Under the pieces are notes generated by a model. The model was not told the origin of the DNA, made no database searches, and saw only the letters and a list, made by a program, of their open reading frames with translations. Source: Nitzschia sp. DOCU1 (taxonomy: Eukaryota > Bacillariophyta > Bacillariophyceae > Bacillariales > Bacillariaceae). Taken from it: a stretch of DNA of 64,000 bases. Below, piece after piece: positions 40,964 to 52,700 of the stretch. The DNA lies in NCBI GenBank assembly GCA_951394045.1, contig OX595993.1:434001-498000 (forward strand). Reading direction: 5' to 3'. The stretch's first letter is position 1, and each line of letters starts with the position of its first letter. The position numbers and the translations under genes were made by a program.

Positions 40964-42784
40964 TTATGAGAAAGAACCCAATCGCGCCACGATGATTCCT
41001 GTCTTGGACTTGGATTTGGCCAAGATGGAAACGCATCTTTCACTGGCGCGGACTAGATCCACCGCTTCCTTGGGGCGAGAATGCCGGCACGGAATATCGT
41101 TGATTTGCAGAATCGAGTCACCAACATTCAAGCAACTCTCTACAAAGAGTCCGTCTTCGCGGATTTCGCAAACCTTGAGCTGGCGTCCTGCGGATCCCTT
41201 GAAGGACACGCCGACCAAGTTATCGCCTGGCACAACGGAAGTTTTCTTGTAGACCATGGCTTGGACATGCTTTGGATTTCCATGTGGGTTATGGGCCAAG
41301 AGTGTGATGGAGCCAACCTGATGATTCAGAAAATAAGTGGCTTCCGATAAGGTCATGCGGGAGACCAACTTGTGGTTGATCGCCAGAAGGATCATACCTT
41401 CCCTCAGGATGCTTCCACCAAGGGCTCCTGTGACTTTCTTGATGTAAATATCACCGTCCAACTGGACCATCGAAAGGCCCAGTATGTCACTCTTCTTATT
41501 CTTGTACAGAGTCACAGTCAAAAGGGACGGTTCAATGTGCTCATGGCGGTCGTCCAACGACAGCGACCGAGCAATCTCTGTAGCAGCCGTAGCATCGAAG
41601 GTCACTTCATCATGTACATGTTTGGGCACTTCAGACGCAACCTCGACATCATGGTGGGCTGCATGGCTGTCCTGAAGGCCTAACAGCTCGACGGGGTTGG
41701 TTCGAACCAGAATGTGTACCCACTCAGGAACGGAGCGAATCATGGCCACCGCTGTCGAATTATCGAGGTGTGAACACGAGACATGGTTGATAGACTCTAC
41801 CACATCCCCCACGCGAATAATAGTCCGTCCGCCCAGCAGGCCAGCCACATTCAAGCCTCGAATGACCAGAGGACTTTCGTCGCCTTGTCCATCACTGTGT
41901 CGTTCAAAACTGATGCCGAGCGTATCAGAGGGCGTGCTTTTGCAGACCGAAGCCAGACACAGTGTGGGATCTGCAGATGCCCTCGGGTTTCGAACCACGA
42001 TACATATCCAGCCCCAGGCTTCTTTCAAGTATTTAAGAGCCTTAGCAGTGGTCCAGGCCGAGACATCCTGGCCATTTAGTCTCAAAATGTCATCGCCCAT
42101 GCGCAAAGGCGAGTTTCCTAAGAAACCAGTTACTTTTCCGATTTGCAAGTTTCCGTCCTTGCTTAGTTGTAAACGAATGCCAAGTTTCGCGTCGGGAGAG
42201 CCCTTGAAGACTTTGACACTCACCAGACCAGCTCGTTGTTCTCGTCCCACCGATGACGCTGGTGGCAGCTTAATCACCTCTGCCGCTACAGCATCGACTG
42301 CTATGGCACTGCTAGCAACAGCTGTATCGACTTCGGGTGTGGCAGCAGCCACAGGCAACGAACTGAGAAAGGATTCAGATCGTTGCAGCGCGAACGCTTT
42401 TCCCAGAGCCCGCTTCGCAAGGTTGGCTTCACGAGCATTGGACGACGATGACACAAAAACATTACTGATAGCGTTACCAGATGGTGTCGTGGCGGCTTTA
42501 GGCCCATCGCCTTCAGCATCGCTTGCCATTTCCAAACCATCTCCCTCGGTGGGAACAGGGAGCTTCGCCGTGCTCCCACGACATGTTGAGGAAATGAGAG
42601 GTTCTCGTGTTGTCACGACTTCCTCAAAACCTCGGAGGGAATCGACCGCTTCGATTTCGCGATAACCTTCTGAATATTTTCGCCGTCGTTCCACAAAACT
42701 GTTATTCCCAGAATAGTTCATCATTGTGTCCGAGAAGTCATCTGTGTCAGGTGCCGTGGGGGCCGTGGCTAGGACTGTCATCAT
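40964..42784 (-). CDS. four-PDZ-domain scaffold protein
   Basis: The 606 residues are intronless and start MMTVLAT at 42784. The first 185 residues are low-complexity and Ala/Ser/Thr-rich. Four PDZ-like domains follow: about 188-268 (GDDILRLNGQDV), 273-363 (RVGDVVESINHV), 410-490 (GMILLAINHKLV) and 500-595 (GDSILQINDIPC). In the third the usual GD is changed to EGM. Tandem PDZ proteins generally assemble signalling or transport complexes at membranes; the partners here are unknown. It is the upstream neighbour of the three-PDZ gene, on the same strand. Confidence 0.85.
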   Translation of the reverse strand: MMTVLATAPTAPDTDDFSDTMMNYSGNNSFVERRRKYSEGYREIEAVDSLRGFEEVVTTREPLISSTCRGSTAKLPVPTEGDGLEMASDAEGDGPKAATTPSGNAISNVFVSSSSNAREANLAKRALGKAFALQRSESFLSSLPVAAATPEVDTAVASSAIAVDAVAAEVIKLPPASSVGREQRAGLVSVKVFKGSPDAKLGIRLQLSKDGNLQIGKVTGFLGNSPLRMGDDILRLNGQDVSAWTTAKALKYLKEAWGWICIVVRNPRASADPTLCLASVCKSTPSDTLGISFERHSDGQGDESPLVIRGLNVAGLLGGRTIIRVGDVVESINHVSCSHLDNSTAVAMIRSVPEWVHILVRTNPVELLGLQDSHAAHHDVEVASEVPKHVHDEVTFDATAATEIARSLSLDDRHEHIEPSLLTVTLYKNKKSDILGLSMVQLDGDIYIKKVTGALGGSILREGMILLAINHKLVSRMTLSEATYFLNHQVGSITLLAHNPHGNPKHVQAMVYKKTSVVPGDNLVGVSFKGSAGRQLKVCEIREDGLFVESCLNVGDSILQINDIPCRHSRPKEAVDLVRASERCVSILAKSKSKTGIIVARLGSFS

Positions 42785-43557
42785 GGTCGACCACTGTTTG
42801 TTTCGCTCTCGCTAAACTTGGATGAGAACAAAAATGGAGAGCGGTGCCATGCCAGCAAGGGGCCCAACCAAGGCTTCTCAACGAGAAACCGGCGAGGAAA
42901 GGCATCGCGATGACGTAGTTACGATGGATTGTAGGACTTCGTGCGTTGCACGACTTGTAGCAGCGTTCGTAGGGCCTTTCGTGGGCGCAATCAAATGAAA
43001 CTCATGATATATGCCCTAGCTTAATGTTGCACAGGGAAATCTGTGCGTGGTCGTTCGACCAAAAGATGGACGGACGAGACGTTCCACCGGTCAAACGGCC
43101 GGAAACGATGTCGCACTTTCTGGCCTGGCGTGCTTCGTGGGACTTGGTATGTTTTACAACACGGAAAGTTGGAGAAAGAACATGTCGCAGTCATATCGGA
43201 ACAATAGACATGCCTTCAAATTAATTAAACCGGCCTGATCGAATGAGAACGGATGTCACGAGTCCGGTATTCCGTGGCGACGACAAACTACGGTAGCTAG
43301 CATCGCACGGACGGACGGTCGGTGGCGAGATTTGTTTTGACTTAGTCGACCCATACCAACACGATCCTTCCGTCGTCAGCAGTTACATTTTACATTCGGG
43401 TTCCCCCAAAACTGATGACCCAAAAATCGGCGAAGATTTCGATGACGATTGGATATCTTAGGGAAAAGGAACCATGGTATTGCTCTGCGAGATTCCGTCA
43501 TGATAAGACAACGCAAAGCTGAAGCGGTAGCGGCAATCCTTCCAACAACCAGGCTCG
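42785..43557. other. divergent promoter region
   Basis: The 773 bp separate the minus-strand PDZ gene from the plus-strand 7-TM gene, so both promoters should lie here. No coding sequence is supported. Confidence 0.55.
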
Positions 43558-44867
43558 ATGTTCACTACAAATCACACATCGCATCGTCTTCGCCACAAAG
43601 TAGTGTCGGACGCGGATGACGACGATTCCTCGTTCCTGGACTCGTATTCTCACTCCAGGTATTATCCCCATGAAGGCAATTCCAGCATAACGACAAGTGT
43701 CACTATTCATGTAACACCCGAACACTATCATCTTTTGAATTGGGCGCTATTGTGGACAGGCTTTTTATTGGGCATCCTCTTGGCAAGTTATCAAGTTCGG
43801 GTGGAGAATCAGTGGTTTGCGTCCAAGGAACGGAGGGAAGATCTGGAGCAACATCAACAAGGGGGGAATGGAGTGGTTATGGTGCCGGAAGGTGAAGGGG
43901 GGGTCTCAAGTGCAGATTGGACGAGAAGTCGGGTAAGACATGCGACCACGAGAGAAGTAGAATGCTCCTGCAACTGTGCAATATGCGCTCATCTACATGA
44001 TGTTGTTTCCATCAGTTTCGACGCTTGCTGTTGCTGGCCATGACGACACGGGCCATTATGATTCCTGTGCAAATGTGGTCCAATCCAATATGGGCTCAGT
44101 TTGTTGCTGACACTATACCGGAAATGACGTTTGCGAGTGCGTGGACCCTGTTGGTTAGCTTTTTTGTACAACTTGTCGGTGTGGCATCGGGATCGGGAAC
44201 TTCGGCCAGTCCAGGCTTAGTGATTCAGATCACAGCATATGTGGTCTACGCTGTGGTTATGGGCACGTATTTTTGGAATCCAGTAGCGTCAGTCCTGCTG
44301 TATGCCTTGTTATGTTGTATCTATGCGGCCTTATTTGGAACGACAATGTACTTCTGCCCGCGACTCTTATTGCTGTTACAACCCGGTCTGGCACAAAATT
44401 CGGGTTTGGCCGTTCGATTGGCAGCGTCCAGTTTCTTATGTGTGTTTGTTTTTGGAGCGAGGACATTTGGATTTGCGCGCAAAGTCGTGGCGCCCCCCGA
44501 AGTCGTACAATGGTGGTGGCAATACGGCGCACTTGAACTAATACCATCGATTCTTTTCCTGATGATCATGCATCCCAAATCTCCAGTCCCGTCGAATAGC
44601 GAAATCAACGATGATAACGACAATACCACGAGAGGGAACTCTTCTAGTGCACGAAGTGGGGGGAGCAACCGCTCTTCGTCCCCCGGATCTACGGGGGCCA
44701 CACCGCCCACTCCCAGCAGTTCGACAGCCCGGAAGCGCCAGGATGATTCTTACGCAACGTCATCCCGACGATCGACATCAGAAACTACGCCTCTATTGAA
44801 ACCTGGATCGATCTACGGTGCGAACCCTGCTGTGGCTGTCAGTGCTGGTGACGCTTCAGCCTCGTAA
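43558..44867 (+). CDS. 7-TM protein, THH1/TOM1/TOM3-like
   Basis: Two exons (43558-43932 and 44016-44867) with an 83-bp intron (GTAAGA...TTTCCATCAG) give 408 residues. About seven hydrophobic segments are visible. One is in exon 1 (LLNWALLWTGFLLGILLAS). Six are in exon 2, beginning RRLLLLAMTTRAIMIP and including WTLLVSFFVQLVGVAS, YVVYAVVMGTYFW, LLYALLCCIYAALFG, SSFLCVFVFGA and LELIPSILFLMIMH. The layout, the RR at the start of the second helix and the final LELIPS helix resemble the THH1/TOM1/TOM3 (PF06454) and GPR137-like group. Plant members sit in vacuolar or endosomal membranes. The C-terminal 120 residues are Ser/Pro/Thr-rich and disordered and contain ETTPLLKPG, which looks like an acidic dileucine sorting signal. 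The family call is by pattern, not alignment. Confidence 0.65.
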
Positions 44868-45180
44868 TTCAGGAATGCGTTTGAGTAATATCCAGACTAT
44901 TACTGGGGAAACGTTCTAAATTATTTGGTTTGTTCTGCTATCATTGTTTTCTTCGAGCCGTTCTGTACTACCTACGCTGCCTTAACTTTACCTATCGTCG
45001 TCGTCGCTCTACCTCGCAGAGCCGAACGTTTAGTGTTTGACCAAATACTCCATTCGCAAGCTTACGGGTGACGCTGCCTAAAATGAGTACATGTATCTGC
45101 AAAAAGTTGCTGCTCAAAACTTAGGTCTTTGGTAGATCTTCGGTTCCGAGAAACAGCGCACCACATCATGCCAAGCGCCA
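44868..45180. other. convergent intergenic
   Basis: The 313 bp hold the 3' ends of two convergent genes. Nothing else was recognised. Confidence 0.6.
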
Positions 45181-46020
45181 TCATTGTCGTTCCTGGCATA
45201 GTCCCGAGACCAAACGTACTATTTCCGACAACATCCCCAGCCAAAGTACTACACCTGCAAGTTCGTAACTAAAAACTGCGACCAAAGGGAGGGAACCACG
45301 TCGGCGCTGACTCGAATCCACGTTGCGATGGAACCATTGCAATAGATTGACAAAAGGCGAAGACAACGAGCTTGTTGGACTAGGAGCCTGTGGAGTCGTC
45401 TCCGCCACCGCCGGGGGGTGGGCTGCCGCCTCGAGTGGTGTTCGACAACATGGGCAAGTAATCCCTTCAGTTTCCTCATGCATTCGGTATGATGATAACA
45501 TAGCTGCCTGCCGCTGGCACCATTGAATTATACATTCGTCGTGAAAGATATGACCGCACTGCTTCGACTGCCAAATAGTGTGAAGGTTTTCCGAGCAGCA
45601 ACTTTCATGAGTGGCACTCAAACAACATGCCCGATTCCCACCACGGTCTTCGCCAAAAAACCGTTCTAGACAAATCGGACAAGTATCCTCTTTATGTACC
45701 ACTTCGACACCGTCGCATTTAGTATGTCGCAATTCCCAATCGCTTGTTGTCGGCCAACAGATGAAATAGTCAACCAGGTCATTTCTATCTGTTCGATAAC
45801 GTCGGGCAGCTCTTGCATTGTACTGTCGTTGCAAAACCAGGAGCAACCAAGTGACGGAGGCCATGGACACGAGAGGAACAAAATTAAATATCCAATGCCC
45901 CTCATCATTATATTTCTGGTCAGCTGGCACTTGAAATGTCCCTGTCAAGGATGAGACAAAGTCCACCACTCGATGCACCAAGATTAAACATAATTGAGCA
46001 TGGTAGAAGGCAGCAAGCAT
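45181..46020 (-). CDS. membrane RING-finger protein, probable E3 ubiquitin ligase
   Basis: From ATG at 46020 the protein has 279 residues. A RING-H2-type finger runs from CPICLERFF through CGHIFHDECIIQWC to CPCCRTP, with all eight ligands present and a long insertion rich in Cys (ACCLSATHESCCSE). A membrane segment FVPLVSMASVTWLLLVL precedes it, and another, YELAGVVLWLGMLSEIV, follows near the C-terminus. RING proteins of this kind pass ubiquitin from an E2 to membrane-associated substrates. The frame stays open upstream of the ATG (GLTWYHEK) back to an AG at about 46057, so an upstream exon may add N-terminal sequence. The start given may therefore be internal. Confidence 0.8.
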   Translation of the reverse strand: MLAAFYHAQLCLILVHRVVDFVSSLTGTFQVPADQKYNDEGHWIFNFVPLVSMASVTWLLLVLQRQYNARAARRYRTDRNDLVDYFICWPTTSDWELRHTKCDGVEVVHKEDTCPICLERFFGEDRGGNRACCLSATHESCCSENLHTIWQSKQCGHIFHDECIIQWCQRQAAMLSSYRMHEETEGITCPCCRTPLEAAAHPPAVAETTPQAPSPTSSLSSPFVNLLQWFHRNVDSSQRRRGSLPLVAVFSYELAGVVLWLGMLSEIVRLVSGLCQERQ

Positions 46021-46740
46021 CTTTTCGTGGTACCAGGTTAGTCCAATGCAGAAACCCTACTCGTGCTTGTCTGTTCCAATTTGGTTTGCCTTGGCGCAAG
46101 CTCTGTTATTAGGATGTGATGCTGCATGACATCCGCATTTCGAATTTCGGTGATGACGATCGATCACATGTGGACGGTGCGAAGAAGAGAACGAAAAAAG
46201 AGAAGAGAAAAATGGTGGCGCTGGCCGAGACCGATGACGTCCTTCGCCAAATTTAAGAAGTCGGATTTGTCGTATGGTCATCCGTCCACGTGCCCGCCAG
46301 ACATCCGACCTTCGACCAAATCGCCAAAAAATCCGGCATCCGATGCTGTTTTTCCAAAAGCCCTCTTCAAAGAAAGTGTCAATCCGGACCAGTTACATAT
46401 GAATGTGACGTCCATCCCGTCTAAATCTATTTATGCAGAATGTCTCTCAAAGGTCCAAAGTCTTTCCACGCCATAATATTTTTTTTACCAGGTATTAATA
46501 AATTTTTTGCCCTCCGCGAGACCCTTTTCTTCCATCCAAGACACCCCGCGGCGCGCCCTCTCGAGAGACGCGGTAAACTTATTGAAGTCCATTAGAATTC
46601 ATGTCGCGGCTTGAAGCAAGACCGCCATCAAATACCTCGGCATCCTTCTTATTCTGTACATCAAACGGTAGAAATCTGTCGGGGGCTCGGATTATTGGGG
46701 AGAATCAGGGGCAAAGCATCAGACTTAGAGCAGACTGTTC
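46021..46740. other. divergent promoter region between RING and IQ genes
   Basis: The 720 bp contain a plus-strand ORF of 116 codons (46126-46476) without recognisable features; I take it as chance. A 5' exon of the RING gene may lie in the left part. Confidence 0.5.
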
Positions 46741-49700
46741 ATGGTCAAATCCACTAGTAGGCGGCGGGAATCCGTCGAAGAAAGCCCGGCGGTATCGACG
46801 ACATCAACGGGGTCGGGCCACCGCTTTTTGAGCATGTCCCAAACAGGAAGGCTTCTTTCCATGGTGGAGAATCACTCTTTGAGTAGCGAAGGGTCGCCGT
46901 CCCAAAGCGATCAAGACAGTCCACCTCCCGTTGCACCACCGGCGAGGAAATCCACCAGAGCAAGTGAGGCTTCGATGGCTTCGTCCCTGGGGGGTGGTTC
47001 TGACGACGGCTCTAATGATCTGACCCAATCCAAAAAGGATATGATGCGTGCCCTCTTGGCTGAGTATGGTCTGGATGATGATCTTAGTTTCAGTTCGGGT
47101 TCCGATTCCAACAAGTCCCTATCTGACGAGTCGGAAAAGAAAAGTGGAAAGCGTAATAGCAAGACTGTCGTCCCTGAGGTGCAGCATATCTTCAAAGTGG
47201 AAGAAGTTGAAGACCTAGTGCTTAGTGCCGACGAAAAAAGACTGGAGACGAGCGAACCTGAATTAGTAGCAGCAAGGGTTGGTGACCATGAACTTGATTC
47301 GATAAGCGACGCGGGCGGAGCGACTTCGACCGAGGGTAATTCGGATCGAGATATTGAGGTTGACGACGATGAGCAGTCCTTGCACACCGATCATGAGGAC
47401 GAAGAGCGTGAGATGAGCGATGCTACAGAAAATTTGGAAGTAGGTAGCAATGTCGAAGAAGCTGATGAGGGCTCCCACCAGGAAATTGACGACGAGTCCT
47501 GGGACGATATCGAAGAGCCATTAAATGATGGCAATGGGGGCGACGATCAGAGCGAAGAGCCAATGCACCAATCAGAGACAGAATTTGAAACCGCATCTAT
47601 CAGTGGCGATGAGGCCGAAGCGATGCCTGGTGCTCCCGCGACCCCGGGTTCTTCTCGAAGGTCGGGACGAACGAGCCTAAGCCGTAAACTGGCATCTGGT
47701 CGAGGTGCCTACAATTCCGATCCCTTTGCCAGTCCCATTTCAACCGAGTTCTCTGAGCCGAGGATGAGCAAATTGAATTTGGAAATGGAACAATTGCACG
47801 CTATGGTGGAAATGGACACGTCTGACGATGGAGATGCAGAATCAGCAGATTCTAATATTGAAAACGACTTGGGAGGTCTTGCTTCAATTTCCGACACTGC
47901 CAAGCGAAAAGGCTCATCAAAGTCAATTATATCAGGGGTGAGTGGGCCAAAAGACGATGACGAAGGTGAGGCCGGTGACGATAACGATGAAAGTGATGAA
48001 CATACTCTATCGCAGGATTCCGAGTCGGCGGAAGACGTATTGCAGACAAACGAGAAGGGCGATGCGTCAAACACCAGTTTCGCAGAATCAGAAGCCTCTC
48101 CTCAAGATGGTGATAGTATTCGGGCATCGGCCACCAGTCTTTCGGAATCGGTTGAGCACTTATCTAGGACTGACGACAGTGCCGATATGACGACCCCCGG
48201 TTTGGAAGAATCAGAGGCCTCCCTACAACAGGATGATAATGCTCGAGTATCGGCGGCCAGTTTCGCAGAGTCGGCGAGCCTCGATTCCGTGGAGATGAGA
48301 GAGGCGCACGATGAGCTGCCACCAATATCTCTGGAGAACGTGAGCACAAGTAAACGGATTGATCAACAAGCCGAAGAAATCGCCAATGTTCGAAAAAACA
48401 GGAGGTCGCCGCCCATATCAAGCCACACGGAGATGAAGGAATCTTCAAAAACCGGTACCAAAGCCGGGGGAAATGCGGCAATGACAAGCTACGGAAGTGC
48501 GGAAGGTGGGAACGATAGCAGGGAAGCATCAATATCCATTGGTAGAGAAACGACGGGAAGGTTGAATACAAGCAAATCTGACCCGCAAAGGGGCGAAGCC
48601 AAGGCAGCGACTCGGAAAGCTGGCGGGAAAACATCAAGTTCGGCAGGTGAGGAAGGCTCTGGGGGAAATGAAAAGAGTCGCAGCGTGCATACTGCTGCTG
48701 CGGGTTCAAAACAGGGCGGACGTCAACATTCAGTGAATTCCAAATCGAGGAGAATATCAAGGCACAAGAATGCTGTGGCGGCCGCAAGTAGCGATCTCAA
48801 ATCCAGCCACAAGGTGGCATCCCACGAACCGGTAGTTTCCTCGGAAGCGCTGCAATCCCCGCAGGTCCGCCAGAGCGACGATGATTCTTCGGTGGAATCT
48901 CCGTTGCACAATAACACTAACCACCGATCTATTGGAAGCGTTGAACCGCTGGATGCAACGGAGCTGCAAGGATCAGACTCCGATAGTGATGACGAGCCGA
49001 TTCAACTGATTAAACTGAAAAAGCCGGTAGAAGAAGCACAGGGGAAAGCGGAGAAGTCGATCACAACGAAAAAGCCGATCGAATCAGCGCAGAAGAAAGC
49101 GGAGAAGTTGGTTAAACCTCGAAAACCGGTTTCGCTAGAGGAAAAGAGAACGGGAAAGTCGGTGCACCCAAACGAGGATCCAAAACCATCAGATAGTGAA
49201 GACGACGAGCCAATTCGTCTGATCAAGCCAAAGAAGCAGGTCGAGGCTAAGGAAAGAAAAGAGCCATCGCCGGTGGAATCAAAGAAGGACCCAGAGCAGT
49301 CAGAAAACGGAGACGACGTGGAACCCATTCGACTGGACGAGCCCCAGGGAAAGCGACCGAAGAAGTCGTTGAAAGGAAAAAAGAAATCTGAATCGAAGAA
49401 CCAAAAGGTGGAATCGAAGCCACGAAAAAAGTATCGGGGTAATCGCACAGTCAAGACCACAACCGACTCTCACGCACCATTCGAGGAGGACAATGATGAC
49501 ACTGAAATACGTTTGCCCTTGAACGACACGAAGAACCCCGTCGTGTCCAAAGCTGCAAAAGAGAAATCAAAGCAGTCGAAAGCTAAAACCAAGAAGTCTA
49601 AAAAACCAACCAGGTCCAAATCCGACCCCCCGGCGAAAAAAGGAATTACCAAGCCGCCTCAATACGAACTCACCTATGAACGTTCACCTGAAACGATAGC

Positions 49701-52700
49701 ACAAAGAACGCGGGTACAGAGTGACAACAAATCTATAGGTTCCGTCGATGCCGACGGAATTTGGCGGCCGCCGAAGAACATTTCTGAACTTCATGACAAT
49801 TGGGGAGATGATAAGTCAATTGACGGCTCACGAGCTTCTCTAGAAGAGGCAAACGTTGAATTTTCAAGCATCGGATGGAATGGAGTTGATAAAGAAACAC
49901 TTCACAGGAAACATCCTGTTGAGAATAATCAGGAAATATGGCATCCAAAAACTCCGGATCTTGCGGTCCAGCGCCAGACCGTATCGTCGGTGATCACTCC
50001 CTCGTCCAACAATGATTTCACAACCGTCAACTTTAACCCACTTACACTTTCAGCCAATCCTTCTGAGGTTTCCAGCAATGAGTACCAGAGAACACCGAAG
50101 GAGAAGAAAGGAATCAGCCGCTTCCTACCGTGGCCCATGGCCCGGCGCCCTTCAACTGGATCTATCGATGGTAGGAGCGTAAAATCTGGAGGCAGTGCGG
50201 AATTTGATGGCGTGAAAACCCCCAAAAAGCCAAGATCAAGGGGGGTATTTGCATGGCCAACGACACCGGGCGCTTCCTCGTTGACAACGAAAGATCTAGC
50301 GGCGGAGAATGAAAACTCAAGCAGGAATGCAGAAGATAGAGTCAGCCCACGATCCCCTGTGATAGTCGCCAGATCTCTTCCCGAATCGCACCCAACTCTG
50401 CAATCACCAGTGATGCTTCAGGTGGAAAAGAAAGACCACCACTTACCCTATACTACTCCTAAACCAAGACAACCGAAGAGTACAGCGTGGTTACCATGGG
50501 CAAGAAAGCCGTCAACTGGTGAACAACTTGAACCGCCCGCAGCAGATCCCCACCCAAAAGGCCAGCTTCAACCAGCCGTAGCCCCCATCGTTCCTTCTGA
50601 CCGACGGAAGGAGAGAGGCGTCGAAACCATGTCGGTTGCTGAGCAGCGGGAGGCCAGGAGAAAGCAGTACATTCTTGACCAGGAGCGCAGGGAGTCAATT
50701 AGGATTCAGTCGGCGCTGCGCGGGTACATGGCAAGGAAGAGGCACCCGCTACCCAAACCGGATATCAGGGAGGCTACAGAAGGGGAGGTCAAAGGCCTAG
50801 CACGAGATGAAGTCGCAGATTCTATCCCGAATAATGCTACCTCTCCCAGTCCCAAGAAAAGCAAAAATGTTACAAAGGACACGACGGATACGAGAGCTAC
50901 ACCGGAAACGTCCAGAGCCTCGCCTCGGAAAGTTGCTGCACAACCTACCGGCACTGCAGGCTATGCTCTATCATCTAAGCGTCGACATGGGCACCACGAC
51001 GAACCCAAAACAGTGGCCCAACAGCGAGAAGAACGACGACAACTATACATTGCTGACCAGGAACGCAGGGCGTCAATCGAAATTCAAAGAGCGTTAAGAG
51101 GATTCGTCGTGCGCAGACAACTCGGGCTTGACAGGCGAACGAAGAAGCAACCGCCTACTAATAATGTCAGCGACACACTTGGGGGGAATCACCAGTCAGT
51201 TTCTCCCCAGCCAGCTGGATATAAACAAAAGCACGATTCGCCTTCAGCGTCACCAGTGCCCGCAACACCCAAGAAGAACATGAGGTGGCTACCTTGGGGG
51301 AAGAAGAAAAGCGTTCCATCACTTGGCACCTTGCTAGAGTCGCCTAAAAGGAAGGAGAGCGAGCAGACAATTATTCAACGCTTTGATGCCTCGCTGTATC
51401 TTAGAAAGCGAATGTACCAGGATGAACACGAAAGTCAGACCAAAACTCTTGCCGAAATTCAGGAGGCGCGACGCCAAATGTACCTTCGCGATTTGGAGAG
51501 GCGAGAGGTGATCAAGATTCAGTCAGCGGCGCGAGGATATATTGCAAGACAGCGCCTTGCCCCGCCGGAGAAGAACAAGAGAAAGAAGAAAGAGAAGAAG
51601 AAACAAATTCAGCCCAGGGTAGTGAATGATAAGGCGAAAGCTAGAGCCTCCGACTCCTTCGACAGGTCGGCATACTTGGTGGAGCGGCTTCAGCGCGACG
51701 AAGTGGAGAGACAAATGAAAACCGTGGCTCAAATCAGGGAGGAGCGACAGCAGATCTACGTGAGGGACTTGCAACGTCGAGAAGCTACCAAAATCCAAGC
51801 GGCAATGAGAGGGTACATGACTAGGAGGCGGCATCCGTTGCCGACAAGTAAACACCGCCAACCAAAAGGGCACGCCATGCAGAAGACAAGGCGCCCGTCC
51901 CTTCGACGGGTTGGAAGCTCGGACAGCATTGACAATGTTACAAAACCAAGTAACAGTTGGGGTATTATGAAACGAATTTTCTTCGGCAGGTCCGACGAAG
52001 AAACCCCGACTATTCAGGATACGGCTGAACAAGATGTTCCTGAGTACGAGTCTTACGATCCCTACGCCGATACCGGAGATTTCTTGGGATTCAGTGACAC
52101 CAAGTACAAAGAAAGGACGGGTTTTTTTTCTCTCGAAAGGAGTCACCGCACTGAAAATGTGGGTGTGCAACCAGTGACCGAGGACGCTCGAAATTGGAAG
52201 GGACGGAAGAATGGTGGTACATCTAAGAACTTCGGCAAGGATGCGTACTTGCGAGAACGCAAGGCGCGTGAGGAATTTGAAAGAAAATCAATGACAATTG
52301 CTCAGATGAACGTGCAAAGGCGGAAGGAGGTGCATCAAGATACCGAACGGAGGGCTTCGGTGAAGATTCAACAACTTGGTCGAGGCTTTCTCGCGCGGCG
52401 GCGTCACCTCGCGACAAAAGACGAGATTGATAACGGAATGAAAAAGCCCACTGGGAAAGAGCCGTCTACAGACGGAAAAGGTGCCATGCCTAGCGCCGTA
52501 GGCAGGGGGAAAGAAATCAAGCCAAAGGGCGACGCCAGGGCGACGAGGGTGAACTCCAGGCAGACGAGCACTAATGCGAACCCAGCCGGCAATGGACTTA
52601 GTCAGACAGAATTGCGGGCAGCTCCGGCAAAATCGTTAGATCCTTCCTGCGAAGAAATCGAAATCGACGAAGAGGAAATCGTGGAAGAGTACGAGTCCGC

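Noticed and set aside
46126..46476. 116-codon plus-strand ORF in the RING/IQ intergenic region
   Set aside because: No domain or conserved pattern; it lies in a divergent promoter region.
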